DNA of 64,000 nt from NCBI GenBank assembly GCA_028687435.1, contig JAQUAF010000019.1, positions 1 through 64,000 on the forward strand, in the 5' to 3' direction. The notes beneath the pieces were generated by a model. That model had not been told where the DNA came from, searched no databases, and saw nothing but the letters and a program-made list of their open reading frames with translations. This stretch comes from Verrucomicrobiia bacterium. Its GTDB lineage: Bacteria > Verrucomicrobiota > Verrucomicrobiia > JABWAM01. Each line of letters opens with the position of its first letter. Position 1 is the first letter of the stretch. Positions 28,173 through 37,179 of the stretch are shown piece by piece. A program made the translations under genes and the position numbers.

Positions 28173-28794
28173 ACCTCATCAAGGGTTTTTTCACTATGTC
28201 GGGAAGGTTTACGGCCTGCACCGCAGGTTGAAGGCTGTCCGGGATGATCGCCCCCAGGCTAAAATTCCCACCGAAATGGTTTCTGCCACGTTGTTTCTTG
28301 GGGTGTTGCTGCGCATAGGCTCCTTTCTGCAATTGGAGAAGGAGAGCCAACGCCGGGGATTTCAACGACTCACCGGGTATGGCAAAATCGTGCATGACGA
28401 TTTGCTGGACTACGTTTGCGAGCGTTACCGGGTGGAGGGCCGCCTCCAACGCAAAGAAGAGCAAAGCCACTGGCGCTGGGTGGCCACGCGGGAATTGGAC
28501 GGGTATGGGGCCGAAGTGGTCTGGCGCATCGGTCATCGGTGCTGGGGGGTGGAAAATGACGCCTTCAACGAATTGACCCAGCACTATCACCTCAGCCATT
28601 GTCCGCATCACCATCCCGTGGCCATTTTGGCCTGCCTTCTGATCAAGGTGCTGGTGTTCAATCTTTTTGAGTTTTACGTCAAGCTCAACGGCAAACTCTG
28701 GCGGATGGGCCGAACCACCCTCCTGGAGATTGCACGCCAGATGGATTTGTCCATGGAACAATGGGAGCAATTGGATCCCATCTGGAGCGGCTGA
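28144..28794 (+). pseudogene. Transposase with central DDE region deleted
   Basis: About 216 residues. The start is uncertain (GTG at 28144 or 28156; the frame is open from an ATG at 28084 that lies inside the preceding gene). The N-terminal part (GFFHYVGKVYGLHRRL, IVHDDLLDYVCERYRVEGRL) jumps directly to a C-terminal part (RKEEQSHWRWVATRELDGYG, then HRCWGVENDAFNELTQHYHL). In full-length relatives of about 400 residues the two Asp residues of the catalytic triad lie between these parts; only the final Glu region (RCWGVEN) remains. It is therefore read as a pseudogene. The remaining frame is intact, so the deletion was in frame and the product could still bind DNA. Confidence 0.7.
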
Positions 28795-29012
28795 GACGAC
28801 TTTCGAGGGAGTGTGTTATGGGTAAACTGTTCTTTGAAAGTCAATTTGAGTTTTTGCGGTTATCCGCCACAGGTGAGGTGTCTTCACGACAATCGGGGGG
28901 GGCGGCCCGGATCAGGAGTTGATTCGCCGGACGCCCCTAAAAAAATGATGCCGGCCCGAAAGATGGCAAAAACAGGCAACGTTCCGAAATCGCTGAATTT
29001 GGGCTGGTAAAT

Positions 29013-29053
29013 TTGACAATCATTAAGTTATCATTTATACTAAAGTGATATTT
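29013..29053 (+). promoter_or_regulatory. Strong sigma70-like promoter of the GntR/pseudopilin gene
   Basis: TTGACA at 29013-29018 and TATACT at 29036-29041 are 17 bases apart, close to consensus. The sequence GTGATATTT at 29045-29053, right after the -10 box, recurs at 61340-61348 in the promoter of the last gene of the window. A looser inverse, TTATCATTT, overlaps the -10 region. This suggests an operator, possibly for autoregulation by the GntR protein. Confidence 0.7.
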
Positions 29054-29064
29054 AGAGTAACCCA

Positions 29065-30957
29065 ATGGAGCTGCAAATCCAAAAAAGCGATCCGCCGGAT
29101 GTTCAGATCGAGCGCTACTTGCGCCAACAGATCGCCCAAGGGGAACTACGCTCCAACGAACAGCTCCCCCCAACCGCAGAGTTGGTTCGGCGCTGGCATG
29201 TGAGTCGGACGGCCATTCACCGGGCCATGACGCGTCTGGTCGCGGACGGGGTTATCATCCGTAAACGGAAATGCGGAACGTTCGTCAACTCCGCCACAGC
29301 CAAAGCGAACATTGCCATATTGATCGGGCCCAGTCTCATGGACGAAACCTCGTACTTTCATCGCGCGCTTTGCAAATGCCTCCGCGCCGAAATTGTCGAA
29401 AGCGAAAATCGGCACTGGGCCTGTCGCGTTTATGACGGCTTTTACGAGTTCCAAGGCAAGCCAGGCGCCTCGGAACTCCCCCCGGATCATCCCGTGCTCA
29501 GCGATCTGCGCAATCATCCCTTCAAAGGGGTCGTTCAAGTCCTCGCCGGTCTCGACGCCATGCAGTCCGCCAAACTGGAATTCAACCTCCCCACCGTCCG
29601 GCTCGGTCCCGTTGCTCCGGGTCTGCAAGCGGACGTCCTCCTCGACTACCGCAGCTTCGGCCGAGATGCGGTGACCTCCCTAGCGCAACGCGGAATGCAC
29701 CGCATCGTCTACGTCCGCGCCATTTACAGCACCATCGACACCCAAGAAGACCTACGTGGCATTCGCGAAGCCGTCAAGCTCAACCAACTCCCGGAAGTGG
29801 AGGTCCACGGTCTGAAATCCACCACGATCCGCGGTCGCTCCATGGAACAAGCCGCATACGAAAAGACCTTGGAGCTTATCGCCAAATGGCAAGGCCGGCA
29901 TGGCTTTCCGGACGCAATCTTGATTTCCGACGATATCGCGACCAGAGGCGTGGCGCTCGCCCTCGTACAGAGCCCGAAGGCTGCCGCACGCCAACCACTC
30001 ACCCTGCTGACACTCGCGAACGAAGGCATCGAACATCACTATGGTCTGCCAGTCGAACGTTACGACTTTTCCCCCCGCCTCCTCGCGCAAACGATGCTCA
30101 AAATTCTCCACAAGCGCATGCTGGACGAACAGTTGCCCGAACTCCCCGTTCGAGTCACCAACCACCCGATCCAGCTTGGGTCCGCCACTCGAAATTTAAA
30201 AACCAATGATTCCGCCATCCCTGGCCACCCTTCGTCTTCAGCCTGCCTTCCTATGTTTCAAGCCCTTGCTCGCTTTCGGCCACTCCGCCTCAATCGCCAA
30301 GTCTCTTCCGCGATGACACTCATTGAGCTTTTGGTCGTCATGTGCCTTTTGAGCATCCTCATGTGCCTGCTAATGCCCGGACTGAAAGCCGCCAAAGAGA
30401 GCGCCAAATCCATGAACTGCCTGAACAACCTTCGCCAGCTCGGTTTGGCCGTAAGATCCTACGTTGAGGAAAACAACGGTTTTTTTCCGCCATCCTCCAT
30501 CAGCAGTCCTGTGCGCCACTGGCCGGACATTCTCGCCCCGTACGTTCAATACACCTGCGCCGCAGGGGCCTTTTACATTAAGAAAGATGTCTATTATTGC
30601 CCATCAACGGACTACAAAAAATTTTACTATTGGTACCTTACCTACGGCTACAATTATTACGGCTGCGGTTGCGCGGACAACTATGCCACGCGCCCCTGGC
30701 CGAATATTTTCATGCTCAGCCGGCCAGCGGAAATGCTGATGCTTTGCGATACTTATTCCACTTACCAACCCAATACCTCGTACAATAACGCCTATCCGGG
30801 CACCACCGGCGTTGTGGGCGGAAATGGCGTCGCCCTCGGACGTCACCTCGGCAACGTGAATATCGCTTACGTCGATGGCCATGTTGGTTGTCTGCCTCAA
30901 AACGATGTCATCAACGCGGATTCCAATGGCCCGCTTTGGAATATGAGCTACAAATAG
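29065..30957 (+). CDS. GntR-type regulator in frame with a pseudopilin (630-residue ORF)
   Basis: Residues 1-75 are a GntR winged helix (VQIERYLRQQIAQGELRSNE, then ELVRRWHVSRTAIHRAMTRL). Residues about 80-370 form a LacI/periplasmic-binding-like sensor (AKANIAILIGPSLMDETSYF, DAILISDDIATRGVALALVQ). That layout fits GntR regulators with a sugar-sensing domain. No stop codon follows. The frame runs through Ser/Pro-rich codons to Met397, then SSAMTLIELLVVMCLLSIL and a complete pseudopilin ending in the H-x9-DG motif HLGNVNIAYVDGHVG. Either the stop was lost and the two are fused, or the pseudopilin is also translated from ATG 30253. A TAA lies one frame away just after residue 376, so a single-base change could explain it. 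It probably controls the following genes. Confidence 0.75.
   Translation: MELQIQKSDPPDVQIERYLRQQIAQGELRSNEQLPPTAELVRRWHVSRTAIHRAMTRLVADGVIIRKRKCGTFVNSATAKANIAILIGPSLMDETSYFHRALCKCLRAEIVESENRHWACRVYDGFYEFQGKPGASELPPDHPVLSDLRNHPFKGVVQVLAGLDAMQSAKLEFNLPTVRLGPVAPGLQADVLLDYRSFGRDAVTSLAQRGMHRIVYVRAIYSTIDTQEDLRGIREAVKLNQLPEVEVHGLKSTTIRGRSMEQAAYEKTLELIAKWQGRHGFPDAILISDDIATRGVALALVQSPKAAARQPLTLLTLANEGIEHHYGLPVERYDFSPRLLAQTMLKILHKRMLDEQLPELPVRVTNHPIQLGSATRNLKTNDSAIPGHPSSSACLPMFQALARFRPLRLNRQVSSAMTLIELLVVMCLLSILMCLLMPGLKAAKESAKSMNCLNNLRQLGLAVRSYVEENNGFFPPSSISSPVRHWPDILAPYVQYTCAAGAFYIKKDVYYCPSTDYKKFYYWYLTYGYNYYGCGCADNYATRPWPNIFMLSRPAEMLMLCDTYSTYQPNTSYNNAYPGTTGVVGGNGVALGRHLGNVNIAYVDGHVGCLPQNDVINADSNGPLWNMSYK
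30253..30957 (+). CDS. Pseudopilin reading from an internal start (copy 3)
   Basis: If translated separately from ATG 30253, the product has 234 residues, like copies 1 and 2 (234 and 235). The leader MFQALARFRPLRLNRQVSSA has 20 residues and four Arg, a good class III leader. Cleavage after Ala would give MTLIELLVV with Glu at +5. The helix motif AKESAKSMNCLNNLRQLGL and the C-terminal H-x9-DG match the other copies. No clear Shine-Dalgarno sequence precedes it, but few genes here have one. The normal length and leader favour an originally separate gene. Confidence 0.65.
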   Translation: MFQALARFRPLRLNRQVSSAMTLIELLVVMCLLSILMCLLMPGLKAAKESAKSMNCLNNLRQLGLAVRSYVEENNGFFPPSSISSPVRHWPDILAPYVQYTCAAGAFYIKKDVYYCPSTDYKKFYYWYLTYGYNYYGCGCADNYATRPWPNIFMLSRPAEMLMLCDTYSTYQPNTSYNNAYPGTTGVVGGNGVALGRHLGNVNIAYVDGHVGCLPQNDVINADSNGPLWNMSYK

Positions 30958-30967
30958 CCTTCTTGTT

Positions 30968-33900
30968 ATGCCCCCAACACAAACGCTCCCGCTCAATCGG
31001 CTTCGGCTCTTCGCGATCGCCGTCATTCTCAGCTGGGCCATCCCTCACGTCCTACAGGCCGCCGAGAGTCAAAAATGCCAGATCCAACAGACGGACAACG
31101 GGTGCGTGCTCGAAAACGCCTTCGTAAAAGTCACGGTCAATCGTTTGAAAGGAGGGCGAATCACCTCGCTGATCCACACTGCCAGTGGCAAGGAATTCAC
31201 GGCCGATCTCCCCGTGGGGGGCGCGTTCAAAGACATGATTTTAAAGCGCGGCTTCGACGCGGAATTCTGGGAAACTTCTTACGAGCTCAATATCAAGCAA
31301 AACACGCCCGAACGCGCATCCGTTGAGTTGAGCGCCGCGACTCCCAAGCTTCCCTTTTTAAAGCTAACCAAAACTTATTCCCTCTCAAAAGATCGAAGCG
31401 ACCTGGCCGTGGCCTACCAAATCGACAATCTCCCTGCCGCGATGGTCGCCACCCCCATTACCTTCCGTAATCATAATTACCTCAAGGTCAACGGCGAAAA
31501 GAACCTTTATTTTTACCCCTATAACCAAGGAACTCAGACAGTCAAGGAAGGCGACGGCCTTCAGGCCTGGCATCGCAATCTGGTTCGAAGCTGGGCCGCC
31601 TTCGTGGGCGAAAAAAGCCGAGTTGGCTTGGCCTGCAACCTTGATTACCCTTATCTGGATTGCTTTTATAACTGGTTCGGACAAGAGATTAATCTCGAAT
31701 GGTTCTTCCGAACCGTAAAAGTCGAAGCGGGCGACTCCTTTAAAACCCGGATCGACCTGGTCCCCTTCCGAGAGATCGGTGCGATTGACGGCGCGAAAGC
31801 GGGTTTCGTGGCCGGCTTCAACGGATTGAAAGAGCGCTACGCCCGAGGTGAAGAAATCGCGTTTTCACTGGATTTGGCCAGCGCCCGAACAGCCAACATC
31901 GATCTGGAAGTGGACTCCTGCGCGTTGCCATCCGACACTTATGCGCCCGTCGAACGCAAATCCGCCAACCTCAAACCGGATTCGACCAACCACTGGAACT
32001 TGAAACTGAAACCGTCCGCCGAAGGAACACTCGTCCTGCGCTGTCGCCTTCGGGAAGAAGGCAAGGACCTTCTGACGCTTCAGCGGCCCGTGGTCGTCGG
32101 AAAAGCGAGCGGAACATTCGTTCAATTGCCCGCGGAAGCCAAATCGCCCCTCGTGGAGAACGCCCTGAAAGCTCCGGTGCTCACGCGCCAAATCGAAACG
32201 CCGCACATTCCGTGGGCGCGCCCGTGGTACCAGGGACGAGGGCGCGTTTTATTCATCGCCAACCAATATGTTGGACGGGAAATCATCGAACTCGCCCAAC
32301 GCTTGGACATGGATTTCGAAACAGCTTTGCTGGACACCACAGGCGGGTACGGAACAGCGCGCTATTATCTTAACCTCTCCTTGACCGACTGCAACCAGTG
32401 GCTGAAGGAACTGTTAAAGAAGGAATACGACACACTCGTGATTGCGGGAAGCCAGTGGCCCCTCATCGACGAAACGAATCGGAACCGGATCATTGAGAAA
32501 GTAAAACAAGGCACCGGCCTCGTCATGATCTGTCCAACCGAAGATCCCGCCTGGCAAGGCATTCTTCCCCTTCAACTCACCGCCAAAGCAAACTGGACAG
32601 TCGGCAAGACCAAAAGGGAAAAAACGCACTATATTGTGGACGGAATTCCGTGGGAAACCCTTCCAGCGATTCCAGTCATGGAGGCCAAAGCCGCGCCTGC
32701 GGAGACCCTCTTGACGGTCGGAGGACGCCCGGTGCTGACCTGCCGCCAGGACGAAAAGAACCGCCGCGTCGTGGCATTGAACTACAATTCGAAATGTCTG
32801 ACTCCCATTCCAAATAACTGTTTCGAAGTCTCGTTCGGACCCCAAGGATCTTACCCATCTTGGGAATATTTTCACGCCCTGCTTGCCAAAGCGATCCTCT
32901 GGACCTCCCATAAGGAGGGCGACCTGGGACTCGTTCTCGAACCAGGTCCCACGGGGGTGGCGCTCTCGATTCGGACGCCTGCGGAAACCGGTGAATTCGA
33001 AGTGGATTGGGATTTCCGCGATAGTCAAAACCGGCCGATCGAAAAAAGCCGCCGCAGTTTCCGATATCGGAAGGAACAGCCGCTCGCGGTTCTGCCCTTC
33101 CCGCCCGATCTGCCAAGGGGAGTTTCCCATCTCAATCTGCGGATCCTGGAAAAGGGAAAAGTGAGGAATTTCGGCGCTTGCCCCATTCAAAAAGAAACTC
33201 CCGTCAAAATTTCCCTGGAACCCTGTACGCTTGAGAAGCAAGGGAACCTGGCCAAAGTAAGCGGCAAGCTCATATTCGAAGCCGCCCCACCACTCGGAGC
33301 TTCGCTTCTTATCGAGATCGCCGACGCCCACCAACGAATTGTTTCCAAACGCGAAATGGAAACGACGGCGTCCGAAAAGGCCTATCCTTTCGAGATGGCC
33401 TTTCTCCCTTTGACGCGGAGTCACTCCCTGCGAGCCGAGGCCCGATCGAAAAATACTCGTCTAGGGGAAGCGTGCCAACGGTTCTGCTTCAAGATTGGAC
33501 GCGCCACATTCGACGATTTCCATGAGGCACTCGTTCAATTGCCGGGTTTCATGACCTCCCAGCCCCCCTATCTGCAGGATCTCTTTTGGAACGAAATCGT
33601 GAAACACGGATTTCGAACCGTTGATCTATGGAACACGGGCAAAACAGGCGCCGCGTATTCGAGCCGCTTCGGCTTAGAAGTCGCGGAGCACAACCTTGCC
33701 CCGCTCTTTATCGGCGAAAAATGGTTTAATGATAATGCCAAATCCTATGCCGTACAGAAAGACCTGCAATATCTCATCCGAAGACCTTGCCTAAATGACC
33801 CTGCTTATCTTGAAGAAGGCAAGAAAAGGATCGAACAGTTGGTTGCCGCCGTTCGCGATTTCGAGCCGAAGGATTATATTTTTGGGGATGAAAACTCGCT

Positions 33901-35803
33901 AACCCTTTGGACAGCCGCCTTCGATTTTTGCTTTTGTCCGCATTGCCTTCGCGGATTTCGGACGTTCCTGAAAGCCCAGTACGGAAACATCGAGCAACTC
34001 AATACGGCCTACCAAAGTCAGCACAAAACATTCGACGAAGTGGTGCCATTGACAGCGCAGCAAGCCAAAGAAAGACGCAGCTTCGCTCCGTGGATGGACC
34101 ATCGTCGATTCATGGAACATACCCTCGCCAAATTCTACACCGACAAAAAAAACTTGATCCAACAACTCGATCCCGGCGCACGCGTGGGAATCTCCGGGAC
34201 GCAGCTTCCGACCGCCTTTAATGGCATGAACTGGGAACTCGTGATAGGCGCCCTGGCCGACGATGGCGTTTTTCTTTCCTATAACGGCCCTAAAGAATAC
34301 CTCCGATCATTTTCAACAAGCAAGACCCATTTCGCGCCGTGGGTCGGGTATGCGAACACAGGTCCGCAAGTTGGCTACTGGCAGTGGTGGAACGCCCTCG
34401 CCTATCGCGGGGGTGGATACACCTATTTTACCCAAAGCATGGTTCTGAATGAAGATTTTACCCCAAGCCAACAACTCCAGGACCTCTTGAACTCCAGCCA
34501 AGATCTCCGAAATGGGGTTGGAAAACTGCTAGGCGCCGCAGAACAACTTCACGACGGCATTGCTCTGCTCTACTCTCAAAACAGTCTCCGCCTCGCAACA
34601 ATTCTGGATGAGGAGGCGCGTTATACTCGCGATCATGAGGGCTGGTGCGAATTACTGAACGAAGCGGGCCGCCAGTGGAATTATGTCCGGCCGGCCAACT
34701 TAAAAACACTTAGCGAGCAGGGCTACCGCATGCTCATCCTCTCTTGTTGCCTCTCCCTTTCCCAAGGCGAAATTGGCTTGCTTCGCGAGTTCGTGGCCAA
34801 AGGCGGCGTCGTAATCGCGGATATGCTGACGGGGCTATTCGACGATCATGGCGTGCCGTACAAAGAAGAAATGTTGGCGGACCTTTTCGGGCTGCGCAGG
34901 CCTTCTGGGAAAACGTACCTGGATAACAAACCCCTGCCCTTCAAGGCCAAGCTCAAGCGTGAGCAATGGCTGGAAGGCACTGGCCCAAACGCGCAGCCCT
35001 GGAGCATCCCCATCACCGTCACCGAAAACGCCACGCCTGAAAACGGCGGGAAAGCCGTCAAAGCGTTTGGTCGAAATGTCTTCTTCAGCCGATCCTTGGG
35101 CAAGGGAAAGGGCGTTTTCCTGAATTTCGGGATGGAGAGTTACCCCGATCAGCGACGCGAGGGTTCGCGCAATCAATGCTACTTAGGTTTCGCCCGGGAT
35201 CTCTTCGAGCAGACCGGCGTTCCGCGCCTGGTTTCGCCCGCGCTTCGCCAAAAAGATGGCGCGCCCGCCCAACACTGCAGGATTTTCTCCTATCGCACCG
35301 CGCCGGACGCGCGCTACTACGGCGTGCTGCGCGACTTCAAATGCCCAATTCCCGAGAAAGAGCAAACCGTAGAAGTAGTTTTCGGGGAAAAACGCCATCT
35401 CTATGACGTTCGCAAAAAGCAATATCTCGGATTGCGCGACCGAACCGAAGTTAGCCTGGCCGAATGTGAAGCCGCCTTGCTGGCGGCCTTACCTTACGAA
35501 ATAAAGGGGCTTGCCCTGAAACCGAATAACGCCGAGCTGCGCCCCGCCGAGTTGGTGTCCTGCACGATCACCGTTCAGGCTAAGACGGGCACTCCCACCC
35601 CGCACGTCGTCCGCCTCGAGGTCTTCAATCCCAAAGGTAAACTCGTCAACTGCTACGGGAAAAATATCTTGGTTCCGGCCGAAGGCGCCTCGCATTCCTT
35701 TCCGCTAGCCTGGAATGATCCGGTTGGGAAATGGACCATCAAAGCCACGGACATAATCAGCGGCCGCGAGGCGACGACCGAATTCAAACTTCATCACCCC
35801 TGA
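30968..35803 (+). CDS. Large secreted GH42-like multidomain protein
   Basis: 1611 residues with an N-terminal signal segment (LRLFAIAVILSWAIPHVLQA). Order of domains: a beta-supersandwich like those of mutarotase folds (about 45-290), an amidotransferase-like domain (about 410-560, around RVLFIANQYVGREIIELAQR), beta-sandwich linkers (to about 830), a TIM barrel (about 860-1180), and a trimerisation-like domain (about 1220-1330, MLILSCCLSLSQGEIGLLRE). In the barrel, IFGDENSLTLW puts a candidate acid/base at E975, followed by a CFCPHCLRGFRTFLK zinc-knuckle-like segment. Both recur in the gene at 61462 (GDECSF; E576). It is probably a glycosidase on a complex glycan, but far longer than the usual 650-800-residue GH42 enzyme. 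It starts 10 bases after the GntR/pseudopilin frame. Confidence 0.7.
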   Translation: MPPTQTLPLNRLRLFAIAVILSWAIPHVLQAAESQKCQIQQTDNGCVLENAFVKVTVNRLKGGRITSLIHTASGKEFTADLPVGGAFKDMILKRGFDAEFWETSYELNIKQNTPERASVELSAATPKLPFLKLTKTYSLSKDRSDLAVAYQIDNLPAAMVATPITFRNHNYLKVNGEKNLYFYPYNQGTQTVKEGDGLQAWHRNLVRSWAAFVGEKSRVGLACNLDYPYLDCFYNWFGQEINLEWFFRTVKVEAGDSFKTRIDLVPFREIGAIDGAKAGFVAGFNGLKERYARGEEIAFSLDLASARTANIDLEVDSCALPSDTYAPVERKSANLKPDSTNHWNLKLKPSAEGTLVLRCRLREEGKDLLTLQRPVVVGKASGTFVQLPAEAKSPLVENALKAPVLTRQIETPHIPWARPWYQGRGRVLFIANQYVGREIIELAQRLDMDFETALLDTTGGYGTARYYLNLSLTDCNQWLKELLKKEYDTLVIAGSQWPLIDETNRNRIIEKVKQGTGLVMICPTEDPAWQGILPLQLTAKANWTVGKTKREKTHYIVDGIPWETLPAIPVMEAKAAPAETLLTVGGRPVLTCRQDEKNRRVVALNYNSKCLTPIPNNCFEVSFGPQGSYPSWEYFHALLAKAILWTSHKEGDLGLVLEPGPTGVALSIRTPAETGEFEVDWDFRDSQNRPIEKSRRSFRYRKEQPLAVLPFPPDLPRGVSHLNLRILEKGKVRNFGACPIQKETPVKISLEPCTLEKQGNLAKVSGKLIFEAAPPLGASLLIEIADAHQRIVSKREMETTASEKAYPFEMAFLPLTRSHSLRAEARSKNTRLGEACQRFCFKIGRATFDDFHEALVQLPGFMTSQPPYLQDLFWNEIVKHGFRTVDLWNTGKTGAAYSSRFGLEVAEHNLAPLFIGEKWFNDNAKSYAVQKDLQYLIRRPCLNDPAYLEEGKKRIEQLVAAVRDFEPKDYIFGDENSLTLWTAAFDFCFCPHCLRGFRTFLKAQYGNIEQLNTAYQSQHKTFDEVVPLTAQQAKERRSFAPWMDHRRFMEHTLAKFYTDKKNLIQQLDPGARVGISGTQLPTAFNGMNWELVIGALADDGVFLSYNGPKEYLRSFSTSKTHFAPWVGYANTGPQVGYWQWWNALAYRGGGYTYFTQSMVLNEDFTPSQQLQDLLNSSQDLRNGVGKLLGAAEQLHDGIALLYSQNSLRLATILDEEARYTRDHEGWCELLNEAGRQWNYVRPANLKTLSEQGYRMLILSCCLSLSQGEIGLLREFVAKGGVVIADMLTGLFDDHGVPYKEEMLADLFGLRRPSGKTYLDNKPLPFKAKLKREQWLEGTGPNAQPWSIPITVTENATPENGGKAVKAFGRNVFFSRSLGKGKGVFLNFGMESYPDQRREGSRNQCYLGFARDLFEQTGVPRLVSPALRQKDGAPAQHCRIFSYRTAPDARYYGVLRDFKCPIPEKEQTVEVVFGEKRHLYDVRKKQYLGLRDRTEVSLAECEAALLAALPYEIKGLALKPNNAELRPAELVSCTITVQAKTGTPTPHVVRLEVFNPKGKLVNCYGKNILVPAEGASHSFPLAWNDPVGKWTIKATDIISGREATTEFKLHHP

Positions 35804-35806
35804 AAC

Positions 35807-36583
35807 GTGAACCGAGCCCTTACCACCATTGGCATCCTGCTTATCTTGCTTCCGCTCCAAGCCGCGGAGCTAAAAAGGGAGGCGGGACTCGTAAACTACT
35901 GCGAGTTTTACAAAGGCCGGACTGCTGAATCAAGCTATCGCGAGGCCGCCAACTGTTTGCTTGAGGCGCTTCAAGTCATCCATTGTCCCACCGAATGGGT
36001 TAGCCCCCTCATTTTCACGCCCGAAAAGGCCAAGGACCGAGCTCAATTCAAGCGCCTTATCCTTCCGGCCGGCGCGGATTGGTTCAGTCTCGCGCTGTAT
36101 CAGGGGATGCATGAATACGTGCTGAACGGCGGCTTGCTGATCACCAACTCGTCGCTTGCGCTGGCCGATGAGAATGAGAATCAAATTATCGACAAAGAAG
36201 ACGGTACTACGCCTTTTCCGCGCGAAAAATTCATTGGGGCCTGGGGCGGCGCCTGGTGCTCGATGGGCGAGGTGAAAGTCGCGCAGGAATGCCCCCTGAG
36301 CCAGGGCTTGCCCGTAGGCCAATGGATTCGCCTTGCGGCGCCCCTTGCCGGAAGATGCACCTCGCTCGTCACTGCGGAGGCCGCTCTGATCTCCAATCAG
36401 ATCCGCAAAGACCATAAGCCCGCCGAGCAACCCTTTCTCATGTACCGCCAAGTCGGCAAAGGGGCCTGCATTTATCTAGCCGGCGAAATCACCTCAAAAC
36501 ACATCAATGACCCAACGATCGCGCAAATTCTGAAGAACATTTTTTCCAGCGAAACCCTCGAGTGGCTTTGCGAGTGGAAATAG
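35807..36583 (+). CDS. Secreted protein with amidotransferase-like fold, function unknown
   Basis: 258 residues from GTG 35807, four bases after the large GH42-like gene. The N-terminus ALTTIGILLILLPLQAAE is a signal peptide. The body (VIHCPTEWVSPLIFTP, FKRLILPAGADWFSLALYQG, HEYVLNGGLLITNSSLAL) resembles the glutamine-amidotransferase-like domains found in trimerising beta-galactosidases and ThuA-type proteins, but lacks an obvious Cys nucleophile. The end reads GKGACIYLAGEITSKHIND. It may be an accessory to the neighbouring glycosidase. The assignment to a fold is by eye and uncertain. Confidence 0.5.
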   Translation: MNRALTTIGILLILLPLQAAELKREAGLVNYCEFYKGRTAESSYREAANCLLEALQVIHCPTEWVSPLIFTPEKAKDRAQFKRLILPAGADWFSLALYQGMHEYVLNGGLLITNSSLALADENENQIIDKEDGTTPFPREKFIGAWGGAWCSMGEVKVAQECPLSQGLPVGQWIRLAAPLAGRCTSLVTAEAALISNQIRKDHKPAEQPFLMYRQVGKGACIYLAGEITSKHINDPTIAQILKNIFSSETLEWLCEWK

Positions 36584-36626
36584 CAGCGCCTCGATCGGCT
36601 CCTTTCAAACTACTGTTCGTTTTAAC

Positions 36627-37175
36627 ATGATCAATCCTCAGAAGCTTGGCGTGGCAATTGTAGGTGGCGGATCTGGAATTTCCGGCGCGCATTTGGAGGC
36701 TTACCGCACCCTCGGACGCAGCCGGCTCGTCGCCGTTTGCGACAAAAATGTCGAACTCGGATCAAAGGTAGCCAAGGAGCACAGAGCGACGTTTTTTCCG
36801 GATTATGACCAAATGCTCGATTCGCCTGGGATCGACATGGTGGATATCTGCTCGCCGGACTTCTGCCACGGCGAACACGCCGTGAAGGCCGCGGCCAAAA
36901 ACGGCTTTTTCCTCTGCTTCACGAATTTCGGAGGCGAGGAGGTCATGGCCGAAGACGTAACCTTGGCGCAGATCAAACGCGGCTACCTCAAACAAATCCT
37001 GCTCTCGAATGACTTCGCTTATTTTGTCCGCAAAAATCGCCTCGAGCCGCATTTCCCCGTCCCCTGCGATCATCTCTCGAAAAAGGTCTTGGCCAAGCTG
37101 GTCCGCTTGGGTGTGAAGGCCTCTCAGATCGAAACCATCATGACCGAGAACGCCAGACGTTCGATTGCATTCTGA
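36627..37175 (+). CDS. Chimeric ORF: Gfo/Idh/MocA N-terminus joined to a phosphotriesterase-like C-terminus
   Basis: 182 residues. Residues 1 to about 93 are the Rossmann half of a Gfo/Idh/MocA oxidoreductase (KLGVAIVGGGSGISGAHLEA, VDICSPDFCHGEHAVKAAAK). From about residue 94 the sequence no longer fits: the expected catalytic EKP and the C-terminal barrel are absent. It instead resembles the end of a phosphotriesterase/amidohydrolase: YLKQILLSNDFAYF (family: ILLSxDxx), and SQIETIMTENARRSIAF (family: I..ml.xNPRRll.F). Normal oxidoreductases have 330-400 residues. It is most simply a recombination product and probably inactive, though the frame is open and the surrounding genes are tightly spaced. 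Confidence 0.6.
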   Translation: MINPQKLGVAIVGGGSGISGAHLEAYRTLGRSRLVAVCDKNVELGSKVAKEHRATFFPDYDQMLDSPGIDMVDICSPDFCHGEHAVKAAAKNGFFLCFTNFGGEEVMAEDVTLAQIKRGYLKQILLSNDFAYFVRKNRLEPHFPVPCDHLSKKVLAKLVRLGVKASQIETIMTENARRSIAF

Positions 37176-37179
37176 ATTT

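Larger units (their letters stand above)
27790..28800 (+). mobile_element. Internally deleted insertion element
   Basis: Two consecutive ORFs, a small DUF6788-type protein and a transposase, form a known pairing of insertion elements. The ends are uncertain because no convincing terminal inverted repeats or target duplication could be found by eye. The transposase lacks its middle part, so the element cannot move by itself. It sits at the left edge of the 29-41 kb block and at the breakpoint of carboxypeptidase copy 2. Confidence 0.65.
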
